NCBI RefSeq assembly: GCF_009883635.2
Contig: NZ_CP026115.2
Location: 6,126,191 to 6,190,190 of the forward strand
Source: Pseudomonas putida
GTDB lineage: Bacteria; Pseudomonadota; Gammaproteobacteria; Pseudomonadales; Pseudomonadaceae
Length of the DNA stretch: 64,000 bases
Direction: 5' to 3'
Each line of letters starts with the position of its first letter. The first letter of the stretch is position 1. The notes beneath the pieces were generated by a model. It did not search any database, was not told the DNA's origin, and was given only the letters and a program-made list of their open reading frames with translations. Shown in pieces: positions 52,895 through 62,508 of the stretch. Both the position numbers and the translations under genes were made by a program.

Positions 52895-54103
52895 TCATGG
52901 CAACTCAAACAATCCCGCCGCCCCCATCCCGCCACCAATACACATCGCCACCACCACATACCGCACCCCGCGCCGCCGCCCTTCCAACAACGCATGCCCC
53001 ACCATCCGCGCCCCGGACATGCCAAACGGGTGCCCAATGGCAATCGCCCCGCCATTCACATTCAACCGCTCTGGCGGGATCTCCAGCGCATCCCGGCAAT
53101 GCAGCACCTGGCAGGCAAACGCCTCGTTGATCTCCCACAAACCAATGTCCGCCACCCCCAAGCCGAAGCGCTTGAGCAGTTTGGGCACCGCCAGCACCGG
53201 CCCGATGCCCATCTCCTGCGGCGCACAACCCGCCAGGGCGATGCCGCGATAGATGCCCAACGGCTTCAGCCCACGCCTGCGCGCCTCGGCGCGGCTCATC
53301 AACAGGCTGGCCGATGCACCATCGGAAAACTGCGAGGCATTGCCCGCCGTGACGAACTCGCCATGGCCCACCCACTTGCCGTCCTTCCACACCGGCTTCA
53401 GCGCGGCCAGGTCTTCCAGGCGCGTGCCCGGGCGGTTGCATTCGTCACGTTCGACGCGCACCCGCTGATGCCCGGCAGGCTGGCCGTCCTGGTCGAACAG
53501 CAGCTTGTCGACCTCCAGCGGCACCAGTTCCTCGGCGAACAGCCCGTCACGCTGGGCCGCCGCGGTACGCAGCTGGCTCTGCAGCGAATACTCATCCTGC
53601 GCAGCGCGGCTGATGCCGTAACGGCGCGACACGATCTCGGCGGTTTCCAGCATCGGGATATAGGCGTCCGGCATCACCGCCTGCACCGCCTGGGACTGGG
53701 CCCGGTAGCTGTTCTTGTGCTTGGTCTGGGTCAGCGACAGCGACTCCACGCCACCGCCGATGGCAATGTTCAGCTCGCCCGTGACGATGCCCTTGGCGGC
53801 CATGCCGATGCTGATCAGGCCCGAGGCGCACATGCGGTCCACGGCCATGCCCGGCACGCTGTGGGGCAGCCCGCCGGTATAGGCACACAGCCGGCCGATG
53901 TTGTAGGCCTGGGTGCCCTGCTGCACGGCGGCGCCCATGATCACATCGTCGATGGCCGCGGCCTCGACCCCGCTGCGCTCGACCACGGCACGCACCACGT
54001 GCCCACCCAGTACAGGGGCCTCGGTATCGTTGAACGACCCACGGAACGACTTGGCCAACGCGGTACGGGCGGTGGCAACGATGACGGCTTCATTCTGGTC
54101 CAT
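52895..54103 (-). CDS. Thiolase (acetyl-CoA acyltransferase)
   Basis: 402 residues with the complete thiolase active site: nucleophilic Cys in [11 protein letters not shown] (about residue 92), His in [14 protein letters not shown] and Cys in [12 protein letters not shown] near the C-terminus. It cleaves a 3-ketoacyl-CoA. It is the last gene of the 12-gene steroid operon, 6 bp after the MaoC gene. Which of the steroid thiolytic steps it performs cannot be decided from sequence. Confidence 0.88.
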   Translation of the reverse strand: MDQNEAVIVATARTALAKSFRGSFNDTEAPVLGGHVVRAVVERSGVEAAAIDDVIMGAAVQQGTQAYNIGRLCAYTGGLPHSVPGMAVDRMCASGLISIGMAAKGIVTGELNIAIGGGVESLSLTQTKHKNSYRAQSQAVQAVMPDAYIPMLETAEIVSRRYGISRAAQDEYSLQSQLRTAAAQRDGLFAEELVPLEVDKLLFDQDGQPAGHQRVRVERDECNRPGTRLEDLAALKPVWKDGKWVGHGEFVTAGNASQFSDGASASLLMSRAEARRRGLKPLGIYRGIALAGCAPQEMGIGPVLAVPKLLKRFGLGVADIGLWEINEAFACQVLHCRDALEIPPERLNVNGGAIAIGHPFGMSGARMVGHALLEGRRRGVRYVVVAMCIGGGMGAAGLFELP

Positions 54104-54109
54104 GACGGC

Positions 54110-54580
54110 TCACTCGGTAACGGGGTTGAAGGTGTAGCGGCTGATGGTGTCGATCACGCAGCCTGGGCGGCTCTCGCCTTCGATCTCGACGCTGACCCGC
54201 ACCACCAGCTGCACGCTGTCGGCCAGCTGTTCGGCACGCAGGATCTGGCCATGGCCACGCACCCGCGCACCGACGCGCACCGGCGCCGGGAAGCGCACCC
54301 GGTCGCTGCCGTAGTTCACCCCCATGGCCAGGTTGTCGAGGGTCAGCAACTGCGGCAGGAACAGGTTGACCAGCGACTGGGTCAGGTAGCCGTGGGCAAT
54401 GCAGGCACCGAACGGGCCTTGCGCGGCGCGTTCCGGGTCGACATGGATCCACTGGTGGTCACCCGTGGCTTCGGCAAAGAGGTCGATGCGCGGCTGGCTT
54501 ATGGTCAGCCACTCGCTGTGACCCAGGTCGGTGCCCTCGGCGGCAAGCAAGGCCTGGGCACTGTTGAAGACATGACTCAT
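54110..54580 (-). CDS. MaoC-family hydratase
   Basis: 156 residues in the hot-dog fold. The hydratase-2 motif is visible as residues 27-49: ISQPRIDLFAEATGDHQWIHVDP, with the catalytic Asp-His pair in TGDHQWIH. It adds water to a 2-enoyl-CoA. A GAGGAGCG ribosome site precedes ATG 54580. Located between ipdF and the final thiolase of the operon, it could hydrate an unsaturated acyl-CoA from the opened D ring or propionyl side. Confidence 0.86.
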   Translation of the reverse strand: MSHVFNSAQALLAAEGTDLGHSEWLTISQPRIDLFAEATGDHQWIHVDPERAAQGPFGACIAHGYLTQSLVNLFLPQLLTLDNLAMGVNYGSDRVRFPAPVRVGARVRGHGQILRAEQLADSVQLVVRVSVEIEGESRPGCVIDTISRYTFNPVTE

Positions 54581-54591
54581 AGGGGCGCTCC

Positions 54592-55377
54592 TCAGGCTTG
54601 CTGCGAACTGACCGACAACACTTCGCCGACCATGTACGACGCATAGTCGCTGGCCAGGAACATCATCACGTTGGCGACCTCCCAGACCTCGGCGGCGCGG
54701 CCAAAGGCCTCGCGGCTGGCCAGGCTGGCCAGTAACGCTTCACTGGAGGCCTTCTTGAGGAAATCGTGCAGGGCAATCGACGGCGACACCGCGTTGATGC
54801 GCACGCCATGCTCGGCCGCCTCCAGCGCGCTGCAGCGGGTCAGCGCCATCACCCCGGCCTTGGCCGCGGCATAGTGGGCCTGCTCCTTCTGCGCCCGCCA
54901 TCCCAGCACCGAGGCGTTGTTGACGATGGCCCCGGCGCCGCGCCGCTGCATGTGCGGCAGCATCGCCCGGGTCATGCGGAAGGTGCCGGTCAGGGTCACA
55001 TCCAGCACCCGCGACCATTCCTGGTCGGTCATCTCGACCACCGCCTTCTGGCCGCCGAGCCCGGCATTGTTGATCAGTACATCGACGCCGCCCAGCAGGC
55101 CCTCGGCACGGTCGACCAGGGCCTGCACGTCAGCCTCAACGGTGACGTCGCACAGCTGGCCATGAATGGCCTGCAGGCCGGTTTCCGCTTTCAGGCGCGC
55201 CACCGCCTCTTCAAGACGGCGCGGGTGCACATCGGAAATCATCAGTGCCCGGCAGCCTTCCTCGGCGCTGCGCCGGGCCGCCGAGTAGCCGATACCGGCA
55301 CCGGCAGCAGCCGTGATCAGCACCGACTTGCCGGCCAGCAACTGGTGGCCAGGTACATAAGGGGGAACGTGTTTCAT
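54592..55377 (-). CDS. ipdF: IpdF-like SDR of steroid ring C/D catabolism
   Basis: 261 residues from ATG 55377; upstream in-frame codons belong to the previous gene's antisense or leader. Cofactor motif ITAAAGAGIGYSAARRS, NNAGLGGQ, catalytic SVLGWRAQKEQAHYAAAKAG. The segments NNASVLGWRAQ and INAVSPSIA match mycobacterial IpdF, the dehydrogenase acting on the 5-hydroxy form of the methylhexahydroindane propionate intermediate (HIP). Its place in an ipd gene set supports the name. Confidence 0.82.
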   Translation of the reverse strand: MKHVPPYVPGHQLLAGKSVLITAAAGAGIGYSAARRSAEEGCRALMISDVHPRRLEEAVARLKAETGLQAIHGQLCDVTVEADVQALVDRAEGLLGGVDVLINNAGLGGQKAVVEMTDQEWSRVLDVTLTGTFRMTRAMLPHMQRRGAGAIVNNASVLGWRAQKEQAHYAAAKAGVMALTRCSALEAAEHGVRINAVSPSIALHDFLKKASSEALLASLASREAFGRAAEVWEVANVMMFLASDYASYMVGEVLSVSSQQA

Positions 55378-55414
55378 GGGGGGTTTCCTCAAGTCGAAGG
55401 TCTGCAGGCGCTGA

Positions 55415-56293
55415 TCAGCTGCCCCAGACCCGTTGTGCCGCGGGTGCCTGGGCCAGGATCTGCGCCACGGCCGGGCCGATTTCCTCGACCTGCCAGCGCC
55501 CGCCCTTGTCCTGGGTGGTGCCGGTGCGCCAGCCATCGGCCAGCGAAATCCGCCCGCCCTGGCTTTCGAACACCTGCCCGGTCACCTGGGCGGACTCGAC
55601 ACTGCCCAGCCACACCACCAGCGGCGCGACGTTCTCCGGCGCCCAGGCATCGAAGCTGCCGTCCACCGGCGCCTTGACCACCTCGGGCATCGCGCTTTCG
55701 GTCATGGCCGTGCGTGCTGCCGGTGCCAAGGCATTGGCGGTAACCCCGTAGCGCGCAAGCTCCGCCGCCTGCACCAGGGTCAGCGCGGCGATGCCGCCCT
55801 TGGCTGCGGCATAGTTGGACTGGCCGATCGAGCCCTGCAGGCCGGCCCCGGAGCTGGTGTTGATGATCCGCCCGGCCACCGGGGTGCCGGCCTTGGCCAG
55901 GTCGCGCCAGCGGCGCCCGAGCAGGTTGGCCAGGCAGTAATGGCCCTTGAGGTGCACGCGCATCACCAGGTCCCAGTCGTCTTCTTCCAGGCTGATGAAC
56001 ATGCGGTCACGCAGCACCCCGGCGTTGTTGACCAGCACGTGCACCTCGCCGAACGCCGCCAGCGCGGCATCGATGATGCGCTGGGCGCTGGCCAGGCTGG
56101 TGATGTCGTCGCTGTTGCCGATGGCCTGGCCACCGCTGGCGCGGATCTCCTCGGCCACCGCCTGGGCCGCCTCGGCGCGGATGTCATTGACCACTACCTG
56201 GGCGCCCTGCGCGGCAAATGCCAGTGCGTAGGCGCGGCCCAGCCCGCCGCCGGCACCGGTGATGATCACGGTGCGGCCTTCACATATCGCCAT
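55415..56293 (-). CDS. SDR family oxidoreductase of the steroid operon
   Basis: 292 residues from ATG 56293. The motif IITGAGGGLGRAYALAFAAQGAQVVVND resembles (cited as residues 9-36) the dehydrogenase domain of peroxisomal 17-beta-HSD4-type enzymes. NNAGVLRD and catalytic SNYAAAKGG follow. It likely oxidises a 3-hydroxyacyl-CoA. It lies 37 bp upstream of ipdF and 35 bp after fadA6. Confidence 0.85.
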   Translation of the reverse strand: MAICEGRTVIITGAGGGLGRAYALAFAAQGAQVVVNDIRAEAAQAVAEEIRASGGQAIGNSDDITSLASAQRIIDAALAAFGEVHVLVNNAGVLRDRMFISLEEDDWDLVMRVHLKGHYCLANLLGRRWRDLAKAGTPVAGRIINTSSGAGLQGSIGQSNYAAAKGGIAALTLVQAAELARYGVTANALAPAARTAMTESAMPEVVKAPVDGSFDAWAPENVAPLVVWLGSVESAQVTGQVFESQGGRISLADGWRTGTTQDKGGRWQVEEIGPAVAQILAQAPAAQRVWGS

Positions 56294-56328
56294 GTCTGAA
56301 TCCTTTTGCTTGGAATGAAGAGCGCAGC

Positions 56329-57480
56329 TCAAAGGCGCTCGATGATCGTCACGTTGGCCTGGCCGCCGCCCTCGCACATGGTCTGCAAGCCATATCGGCC
56401 ACCGCTGCATTCCAGTTCGTTGAGCAGCGTGGTGGTCAACCGGGCGCCGGTCGCGCCGAGCGGGTGGCCGAGGGCGATGGCGCCGCCATTGACGTTGGTG
56501 CGGGCCGGGTCGTAGTCAAGTTCCTTGCTCCAGGCCATCACCACCGAGGCGAACGCTTCGTTGATTTCCACCCGGTCGATGTCGGCCATGCGCAGGCCGC
56601 TGCGTTGCAACGCCCTGCGGGTGGCGGCGATGGGCGCGGTGAGGTGCCAGATCGGGTCGTCGCCGAGCACCGTCAGGTGGTGGATGCGCGCCCTCGGGGT
56701 CAGGTCGTAGCGCTTGAGCGCAGCCTCGGAGACCACCAACAAGGCCGCCGATGCATCACAGGTCTGGCTCGACACTGCCGCCGTGATCGACGGGAACTGC
56801 GGATCGACCGGCTGTAGCTCGGCCATTTTCGCCAGGCTACTCTGGCGCGGCGTTTCATCCACGCTCAGCTCCTGGTAACCGACGATCTCGCGGGCAAAGC
56901 GCCCACTGGCAATGGCCGCCAACGCCCGCTGGTGGCTTTCCAGGGCGAATGCCTCCATCTGCTCTCGACTGATCTGCCAATGGTCGGCAATGCGCTGCGC
57001 GGCATAGAACTGGTTGACCGGCTGCGTGCCGAAGCGCGCACGCCAGCCCTCGCTGCCGCTGAACGGGTCGGCAAAGCCCAGCGGTTGCCCGGCGAGCATC
57101 GCCGAGGCGATCGGAATGCGGGTCATGGTCTGCACGCCGCCGACCGCCACCACATCCTGGGTGCCACTCATCACCGCCTGGGCGGCAAAGTGCAGTGCCT
57201 GCTGCGACGAACCGCACTGGCGGTCGACGGTGGTCCCCGGCACCGACAGCGGCAACCCCGCAGCCAGCCAGCTGGTGCGGGCGATGTCGCCAGCCTGGGC
57301 GCCAATGGTGTCGACGCAGCCAAAGATCACGTCGTCGTAATCCTCGGCCGGGATGGCATTGCGCGCCACCAGGGCCTTGAGCACATGCGCGCCCAGGTCG
57401 ATGGCGTGCACCTCGGCCAGCGCGCCCTTGCGCTTGCCGGTGGGGCTGCGCAGTGCATCGACGATATATGCCTGTGCCAT
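56329..57480 (-). CDS. fadA6: FadA6-like steroid thiolase
   Basis: 383 residues; nucleophile in DRQCGSSQQA (Cys near 88), His in ALGHPLGATGAR, second Cys in QTMCEGGGQAN. The string GAQAGDIARTSWLAAGLP and the CEGGG ending resemble KstR2-regulon FadA6, which cleaves the ring C-derived 3-ketoacyl-CoA. It begins 3 bp after the acyl-CoA dehydrogenase stop. The assignment rests on family resemblance plus the ipd context. Confidence 0.78.
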   Translation of the reverse strand: MAQAYIVDALRSPTGKRKGALAEVHAIDLGAHVLKALVARNAIPAEDYDDVIFGCVDTIGAQAGDIARTSWLAAGLPLSVPGTTVDRQCGSSQQALHFAAQAVMSGTQDVVAVGGVQTMTRIPIASAMLAGQPLGFADPFSGSEGWRARFGTQPVNQFYAAQRIADHWQISREQMEAFALESHQRALAAIASGRFAREIVGYQELSVDETPRQSSLAKMAELQPVDPQFPSITAAVSSQTCDASAALLVVSEAALKRYDLTPRARIHHLTVLGDDPIWHLTAPIAATRRALQRSGLRMADIDRVEINEAFASVVMAWSKELDYDPARTNVNGGAIALGHPLGATGARLTTTLLNELECSGGRYGLQTMCEGGGQANVTIIERL

Positions 57481-57483
57481 GCT

Positions 57484-58542
57484 CTACTCCTCGAAGGTAT
57501 GCCCCGGCCCGAGCCGGGTGTTGTCGGCGAACAGGAAGGCGCCGACACGGGACTTGTGGAAACCGCGGTCGCCCCAGGACGCGTCCAGCGCCCAGGCCCG
57601 CTTCATGAACATCTGCAGGTCGACTTCCCAGGTGTACCCCATCGCGCCATGCACCTGGATGCCCTGGCGCGCCGCCAGCCAGCTGGCCTCGCAGCACGCC
57701 AGGCGGGCCTGCGAAACCCACACCGAAGCGTTCGCTTCACCCTGGGCCAGCCCATGGGCGGCGCGGTACAGCACCGGCTTGGCCTGCTCGATCTGGCGTG
57801 CCACGTCGGCCAGGTGATGCTTCACCGCCTGGAAGCTGCCGATCGGCCGGCCGAACTGCTTGCGCTGGGCCACGTAGTCCACCGACAGGTCGAGCATGCG
57901 CTGAGCCAGGCCGAGCAACTGGCCGGCCACCGACAGCGCGCCTCGGTCGAGCAGCTGCGCCTGCAGGCTCCGGCCCTCTTCGCCACTGGCCAGCAGGGTC
58001 TGCGGCGTCGGGTTCCAGCTCACCTGGCCGAGGCGCCGCGAGGCGTCGATGCTCGGGTTGGCCTGCACATCCACCGCCGCACGCGACACCCAGTGCAGGT
58101 CGTCGCCCGCCGGCAGGATCAGCACCTCGGCCAGCTGGGCATCGCTGACCAGCGGGTTGATGCCATGGCTGATCGCCAGGCGCACGCTGCCCTCGGCAAT
58201 GCGCGGCAGCAGCTCGGCCCGCGCCGGGTGGCCGGGGTCGAGGCTGGCCAGCAGGCCGGCGGCCACGTAGGCGGTGTCGGCCAGCGAGTCGGGGATGCCG
58301 TAGTAGCCCAGCTCCTGGGTCATCAACGCCCAGGCCACATCGTCCATGCCCAGCCCGCCCTCGGCTTCGGGCACCGACAGCGCGGTCAGGCCCTGGGCGG
58401 CGATGCGGTTGCGCAGGTCCGGCGAGCGGCCGGCGTCGGTCTCCCAGATTTCCCGGAGCATCTCCGGGGCGGCTTCGGTCATCAGGAAACGGCTGATGGC
58501 TTCGCGAAACGACAGCTGGTCATCGGTAAAGGTGAAGTCCAT
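57484..58542 (-). CDS. Acyl-CoA dehydrogenase subunit (FadE, small)
   Basis: 352 residues from ATG 58542 (MDFTFTDDQLSFREAISRFL). It has the acyl-CoA dehydrogenase C-terminal helix bundle (VAQRKQFGRPIGSFQAVKHHLAD, QVHGAMGYTWEVDL). It is 10 bp downstream of a second dehydrogenase gene. Steroid acyl-CoA dehydrogenases act as alpha2-beta2 heterotetramers encoded by adjacent genes, and this pair fits. No Glu is present at the usual base position near residue 240, so this may be the non-catalytic partner. Confidence 0.86.
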   Translation of the reverse strand: MDFTFTDDQLSFREAISRFLMTEAAPEMLREIWETDAGRSPDLRNRIAAQGLTALSVPEAEGGLGMDDVAWALMTQELGYYGIPDSLADTAYVAAGLLASLDPGHPARAELLPRIAEGSVRLAISHGINPLVSDAQLAEVLILPAGDDLHWVSRAAVDVQANPSIDASRRLGQVSWNPTPQTLLASGEEGRSLQAQLLDRGALSVAGQLLGLAQRMLDLSVDYVAQRKQFGRPIGSFQAVKHHLADVARQIEQAKPVLYRAAHGLAQGEANASVWVSQARLACCEASWLAARQGIQVHGAMGYTWEVDLQMFMKRAWALDASWGDRGFHKSRVGAFLFADNTRLGPGHTFEE

Positions 58543-58552
58543 GGCCTGGTCC

Positions 58553-59701
58553 TTACTTGGGCAGGCCGAGCATGCGCTCGGCGATGATGTTGCGCTGGAT
58601 CTCGTTGGTGCCGGCGTAGATCGGCCCGGCCTGGGCGAACAGAAAGCCCTCCAGCCAGCCCGCCGCTGCGCCGGCCAGCAGCTCGCCACGGGCACCCAGC
58701 AGACGCATGGCGGTTTCGTGCATCTTCAGGTCGAGCTCGGACCAGATGATCTTGTTGATGCTCGACTCGGCACCGATCTGCTCGCCACGGGCCAGCCGCC
58801 CTACCGTGTGATAGGCCGACAAGGCATAGGCTTCGGCGCCCATCCAGCAGTCGATCACCGCATCGCCCAGGGCCGGGTCGCGCGCGGCGCTTTCAGGGTG
58901 GGCCTTGAACAGCTCCACCAGCTTGCGCGCGGTGTACTGGAAGCGCGCCGGCGAGCGCAGCAGCAGCCCGCGCTCGAAGCCGGCGGTGGCCATCGCCACA
59001 TGCCAGCCCTGGCCTTCGGCACCGATGCGGTTGGCCACCGGCACGCGCACGTCGTCGAAGAACACTTCAGCAAAGGCGTCCTTGCCGTTGAGCGCCTTGA
59101 TCGGGCGAATGCTGACCCCGGGCGCATCCAGCGGCACCATCAGGAACGACAGGCCATGGTGGCGGCTGGAGCCGGGCTCGCTGCGGAACAGGCCGAACAG
59201 CCAGTCGGCATAGATCGCCCGGGTCGACCAGGTCTTCTGGCCATTGAGCACGTAATGGTCGCCGTCGAGCAGCGCCTTGCTGGTGATCGCCGCCATGTCC
59301 GAGCCGGCGTTGGGCTCCGACCAGCCCTGCGCCCACATGTCGACGCTGGCCGCCATGCGCGGCAGGAAGCGGCGCTTCTGTTCAGCGGTGCCGAACTCCA
59401 TCAGGGTCGGGCCGAGCAGCAGCTGGCCGTTCTGGTTGACCCGCATCGGCGCCCCGGCGCCGTAGTACTCTTCCTCGAAGATCAGCCATTCGGTCAGGTC
59501 GCAGCCGCGCCCGCCAAGCTCGGCGGGCCACATCACCATCGACCAGCGGCTCTCGAACAGCTTCGCTTCCCAGGCCCGGTGCTGTTCGAAGCCTTCGCGG
59601 GTGTCATAGCTGGCCAGCGGCTCGCCTGGCAGGTTGTGGGCGAGCCACGCCCGCACTTCAGCGCGAAAGGCCTGCTGCTTGGGGGTATAGGTCAGTTGCA
59701 T
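58553..59701 (-). CDS. Acyl-CoA dehydrogenase subunit (FadE, large)
   Basis: 382 residues. Acyl-CoA dehydrogenase signatures AQGWSEPNAGSDMAAI and GQKTWSTRAIYADW in the middle domain and EIQRNIIAERMLGLP at the C-terminus. Oxidises a bulky acyl-CoA from the opened steroid rings, with electrons passed to ETF. Forms an operon pair with the 352-residue subunit. The homologous mycobacterial genes are FadE30-FadE33 type; exact orthology is not claimed. Confidence 0.88.
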   Translation of the reverse strand: MQLTYTPKQQAFRAEVRAWLAHNLPGEPLASYDTREGFEQHRAWEAKLFESRWSMVMWPAELGGRGCDLTEWLIFEEEYYGAGAPMRVNQNGQLLLGPTLMEFGTAEQKRRFLPRMAASVDMWAQGWSEPNAGSDMAAITSKALLDGDHYVLNGQKTWSTRAIYADWLFGLFRSEPGSSRHHGLSFLMVPLDAPGVSIRPIKALNGKDAFAEVFFDDVRVPVANRIGAEGQGWHVAMATAGFERGLLLRSPARFQYTARKLVELFKAHPESAARDPALGDAVIDCWMGAEAYALSAYHTVGRLARGEQIGAESSINKIIWSELDLKMHETAMRLLGARGELLAGAAAGWLEGFLFAQAGPIYAGTNEIQRNIIAERMLGLPK

Positions 59702-59710
59702 GGCGTTCCC

Positions 59711-60463
59711 TCAGAACTTGGCGTCGCGTTTTTCGACAAACGCCCGGCGGGTCTCTGCCGAGTCGGGGCTGGTGTAGGCCTGCAAGGTGAAGCCCTGCTC
59801 CCAGCGGTACTTGTCTTCCAGGTTGCCGTCCTCGATGCCGTTCAAGGCCTCCTTGGCGATGCGGATCATCCCCGGGCTCTTGGCGGCGATGCGGGCGGCA
59901 ATCTCCAGGGCCGTTTCCCGCAGCTGCGCCCTGGGCACCACCCGCTCGATGAAGCCGTAGGCCTGGGCCTGGGTGGCGTCGATGCTGTCGCCGGTGAAGA
60001 ACAGGTAGCGCACCTTCTGCACCGGGAACAGCCGCTGCAGGTGGGCGCCGCCGCCCATGGCACCGCGGTCCACTTCCGGCAGGGCAAAGCGCGCGCAGTC
60101 GGCGGCCACGACGATGTCGGCGGCGCCGGTGATGCCGATGCCACCGCCCAGCACGAAGCCGTGCACGGCGACGATCACCGGCACCGGGTTGCGGTGCACG
60201 GCCTTGAAGGTCTCGTAGTTACCAGCGTTGACCTCGACGATGCGCTCGGGGTGGGCGTCCAGTTCCTTGATGTCGACCCCGGCACAGAAGCCGCGCCCCT
60301 CGGCGCGGATGACGATGACGCGCACCTCGGGGTTGGCGCCCAGTGCGCTGATCTGCGCGGCCAGGGCGCGCCATTGCTGGCTGTCGAGGGCGTTGACCGG
60401 TGGTTTGTCGATGACCAGCTCGGCAATGCCCTGGTCGATCTGGGTGGTGAAGGCCGGGTTCAT
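59711..60463 (-). CDS. echA20: EchA20-like crotonase of steroid ring D hydrolysis
   Basis: 250 residues. Crotonase oxyanion-hole segments IRAEGRGFCAGVDIKEL (near 52) and HGFVLGGGIGITGAADI (near 105). The usual Glu144 position (rat numbering) is Gly here (GGGIGITG) while Glu164 is kept (LPEVDRG), matching EchA20, a ring-opening hydrolase rather than a true hydratase. In the pathway EchA20 opens ring D of the HIEC-CoA intermediate made by IpdC. Its start overlaps the ipdC stop by 4 bp, which supports that step order. Confidence 0.82.
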   Translation of the reverse strand: MNPAFTTQIDQGIAELVIDKPPVNALDSQQWRALAAQISALGANPEVRVIVIRAEGRGFCAGVDIKELDAHPERIVEVNAGNYETFKAVHRNPVPVIVAVHGFVLGGGIGITGAADIVVAADCARFALPEVDRGAMGGGAHLQRLFPVQKVRYLFFTGDSIDATQAQAYGFIERVVPRAQLRETALEIAARIAAKSPGMIRIAKEALNGIEDGNLEDKYRWEQGFTLQAYTSPDSAETRRAFVEKRDAKF

Positions 60464-61584
60464 GCGCGTTCTCCGCTAGGGGCAAGTCTTTCATTGGGGG
60501 TGGCCGACGGTTCGGCCGGGCAGCGGGCGAGCAAGGCGTCCAGGCACTGGTTGGCCTCGGCGACGATGCCGTCGATGACCTCGCGGCAGCTCAGCAGCTC
60601 GCTGATCGCCGCCGCCACCTGGCCGCTGGGCAGGATGCCGGCGTCCGGCTCGCCATCGACCATAGAGCGCTGCAGCAGCACCGGCTGGTTGGCGGCCATG
60701 ACCACTTGCGACAGCGCCGCCGGGTCTTCGCGCAGGGCGCGCACGAACACCGCGCCCATGTGCGCCAGGCTCATGCCGGTGTGCTGCTTCCATTGCCAGG
60801 CGCTGGCAAGCGCGATGCGCAGGCGGCCAAACGGCCCGGCCTGTTCGAGGCGGTTGATGAAGCGGTTCTCGATCATGCGGTGGCGCATGCCGTCCACTGC
60901 CGTGGTCACCCGCACCTGCTGCGGGTCGTCGACCTTGAGGTAGCGTGCCAGGGTGCTGGCCGGGGTCGGCGATTCGCGGGTCATCAGGAACCGCGTGCCC
61001 ATGGCGATGCCACTGGCACCGGCCGCCAGCACGGCGGCCAGGCCACGCCCGGTGGAATGCCCGCCTGCGGCGATCACTGGCACGCGTACCGCTGCCAGTA
61101 CCTGCGGCAACAGGATCGAGCCCGGTACGCCACCGGTATGGCCACCGCCCTCGCCCGCCTGCAGGGTGATCAGGTCGGCGCCCAGCTGCTGGGCCTTGAG
61201 CGCATGCTTGAGGGCGCCGACGGTGGGAATGCACAACACCCCGGCCGCCTTGAAGCGAGCGATGGTCTGCGCATCCGGCCCGCGTCCATAGCTGACGGCG
61301 CGCAGGCGATAACGGATGGCCAGGTCGACGCACTGCGCGGCGTTGTCCTGGAACATATGGAAGTTGAGGCCGAAGTTGCTGGCGCCGGTGGCGTCGATCA
61401 CCTTGCGGATCTCAGCCTCCAGCGCATCGGCGGCAATCGTCGCCCCGGCCAGGAAGCCGAAGCCGCCGGCCTGGGTGGTGGCGATCACCAGGTTGGCATC
61501 GGACACCCAGCCCATGGCCGTCTGCACCACCGGGTAGCGGCAGCCCAGCGCCTCGGTCAGCGCGGTGTTCATCCAGCGGCTCAC
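60460..61584 (-). CDS. ipdC: IpdC-like flavin-dependent oxidoreductase (nitronate monooxygenase family)
   Basis: 374 residues from GTG 61584, which overlaps the previous stop; ATG 61572 is an alternative. TIM-barrel of the 2-nitropropane dioxygenase family: YPVVQTAMGWVSDANLVIAT at the N-terminus, FMN-site segments TLQAGEGGGHTGGVPG and AAGGHSTGRGLAAVLAAGASGIAMGTRF. These match mycobacterial IpdC, which introduces a ring double bond before EchA20 acts. Flanked by the two crotonase genes. Confidence 0.82.
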   Translation of the reverse strand: MSRWMNTALTEALGCRYPVVQTAMGWVSDANLVIATTQAGGFGFLAGATIAADALEAEIRKVIDATGASNFGLNFHMFQDNAAQCVDLAIRYRLRAVSYGRGPDAQTIARFKAAGVLCIPTVGALKHALKAQQLGADLITLQAGEGGGHTGGVPGSILLPQVLAAVRVPVIAAGGHSTGRGLAAVLAAGASGIAMGTRFLMTRESPTPASTLARYLKVDDPQQVRVTTAVDGMRHRMIENRFINRLEQAGPFGRLRIALASAWQWKQHTGMSLAHMGAVFVRALREDPAALSQVVMAANQPVLLQRSMVDGEPDAGILPSGQVAAAISELLSCREVIDGIVAEANQCLDALLARCPAEPSATPNERLAPSGERA

Positions 61585-62498
61585 CGCTCGCCCCCTTCGG
61601 CGCGCAGCGCCTGCTTGTTGGCCTGGGCCATACCCTTGGCATCGAAACCACCGAGCTTGTCGCCCGACAGCAGCTCGTTGTGGGCATGGGCGAAGTGGTG
61701 CCAGGCGAATGCCGCATCCATGGCCGTGCGCTTGCCTTGCAGGTCTTCGACGTGGTTGATCGCCTGCTTGGTCAGGGCCAGGCCCATGCGTGGCTGGCGG
61801 GCGATGCTCGCCGCCAGGGCGTAGGTCACCGCCTGCAACTGGTCGCGCGGTACCACGCGGTTGACCATGCCCATCTGGTAGGCGCGTTCGGCGCTCATGC
61901 GCTCGCCACAGAACAGGAACTCCTTGGCGATGCGCGGGTTCAGCTCATAGGGATGGGCGAAGTACTCCACCCCCGGGATGCCCATGCGCACCACCGGGTC
62001 CTGGAAGAACGCATCGTCGCTGGCGACGATCAGGTCGCAGACCCACGCCAGCATCAGCCCACCGGCCACGCAGGCGCCATGGACCATGGCGATGGTCGGC
62101 TTGGGCAACTCGCGCCAGCGCCGGCACATGCCCAGGTAGACCTCCTGCTCACGGGCATACAGCTGCTCGCCACCCGGCTTGTTGGTGTGGTCCCACCACA
62201 GGTGGGCGCGCTCGAACGGCTTGTTGATGTCGCGCCCGGGGGTGCCGATGTCGTGGCCTGCAGAGAAGTGCCGGCCCTCACCGCACAACACGATGACTTT
62301 GACGCCGTCGTCGTCCACCGCCTGGCGCAAGGCCGCGTCCAGGGCGTAGGTCATCTGCGAGTTCTGCGCGTTGTTGAACGCCGGGCGGTTGAGGGTGAGC
62401 GTGGCGATACCGTCGGCCACGGCATACAGCACCGGGTCCTGGGTCTCGTACACGGCCGCGTCCTCGCGGCTGACGAATTGGCTGTCGCTGCTGTGCAT
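61581..62498 (-). CDS. Crotonase/enoyl-CoA hydratase family protein, 305 aa
   Basis: 305 residues from ATG 62498. Oxyanion motifs EGRHFSAGHDIG and HGACVAGGLMLAWVCDL are present, but the two classical glutamates are replaced: Glu144 is Met (GGLMLAW) and Glu164 is Asp (QDPVVRMG). It has an insertion rich in W and charged residues (AHLWWDHTNKPGGEQLYAREQE) after residue 115. It may be another ring- or thioester-processing crotonase of the pathway. It lies 10 bp after ipdB. Confidence 0.82.
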   Translation of the reverse strand: MHSSDSQFVSREDAAVYETQDPVLYAVADGIATLTLNRPAFNNAQNSQMTYALDAALRQAVDDDGVKVIVLCGEGRHFSAGHDIGTPGRDINKPFERAHLWWDHTNKPGGEQLYAREQEVYLGMCRRWRELPKPTIAMVHGACVAGGLMLAWVCDLIVASDDAFFQDPVVRMGIPGVEYFAHPYELNPRIAKEFLFCGERMSAERAYQMGMVNRVVPRDQLQAVTYALAASIARQPRMGLALTKQAINHVEDLQGKRTAMDAAFAWHHFAHAHNELLSGDKLGGFDAKGMAQANKQALRAEGGER

Positions 62499-62508
62499 GG
62501 TGGTGTCC

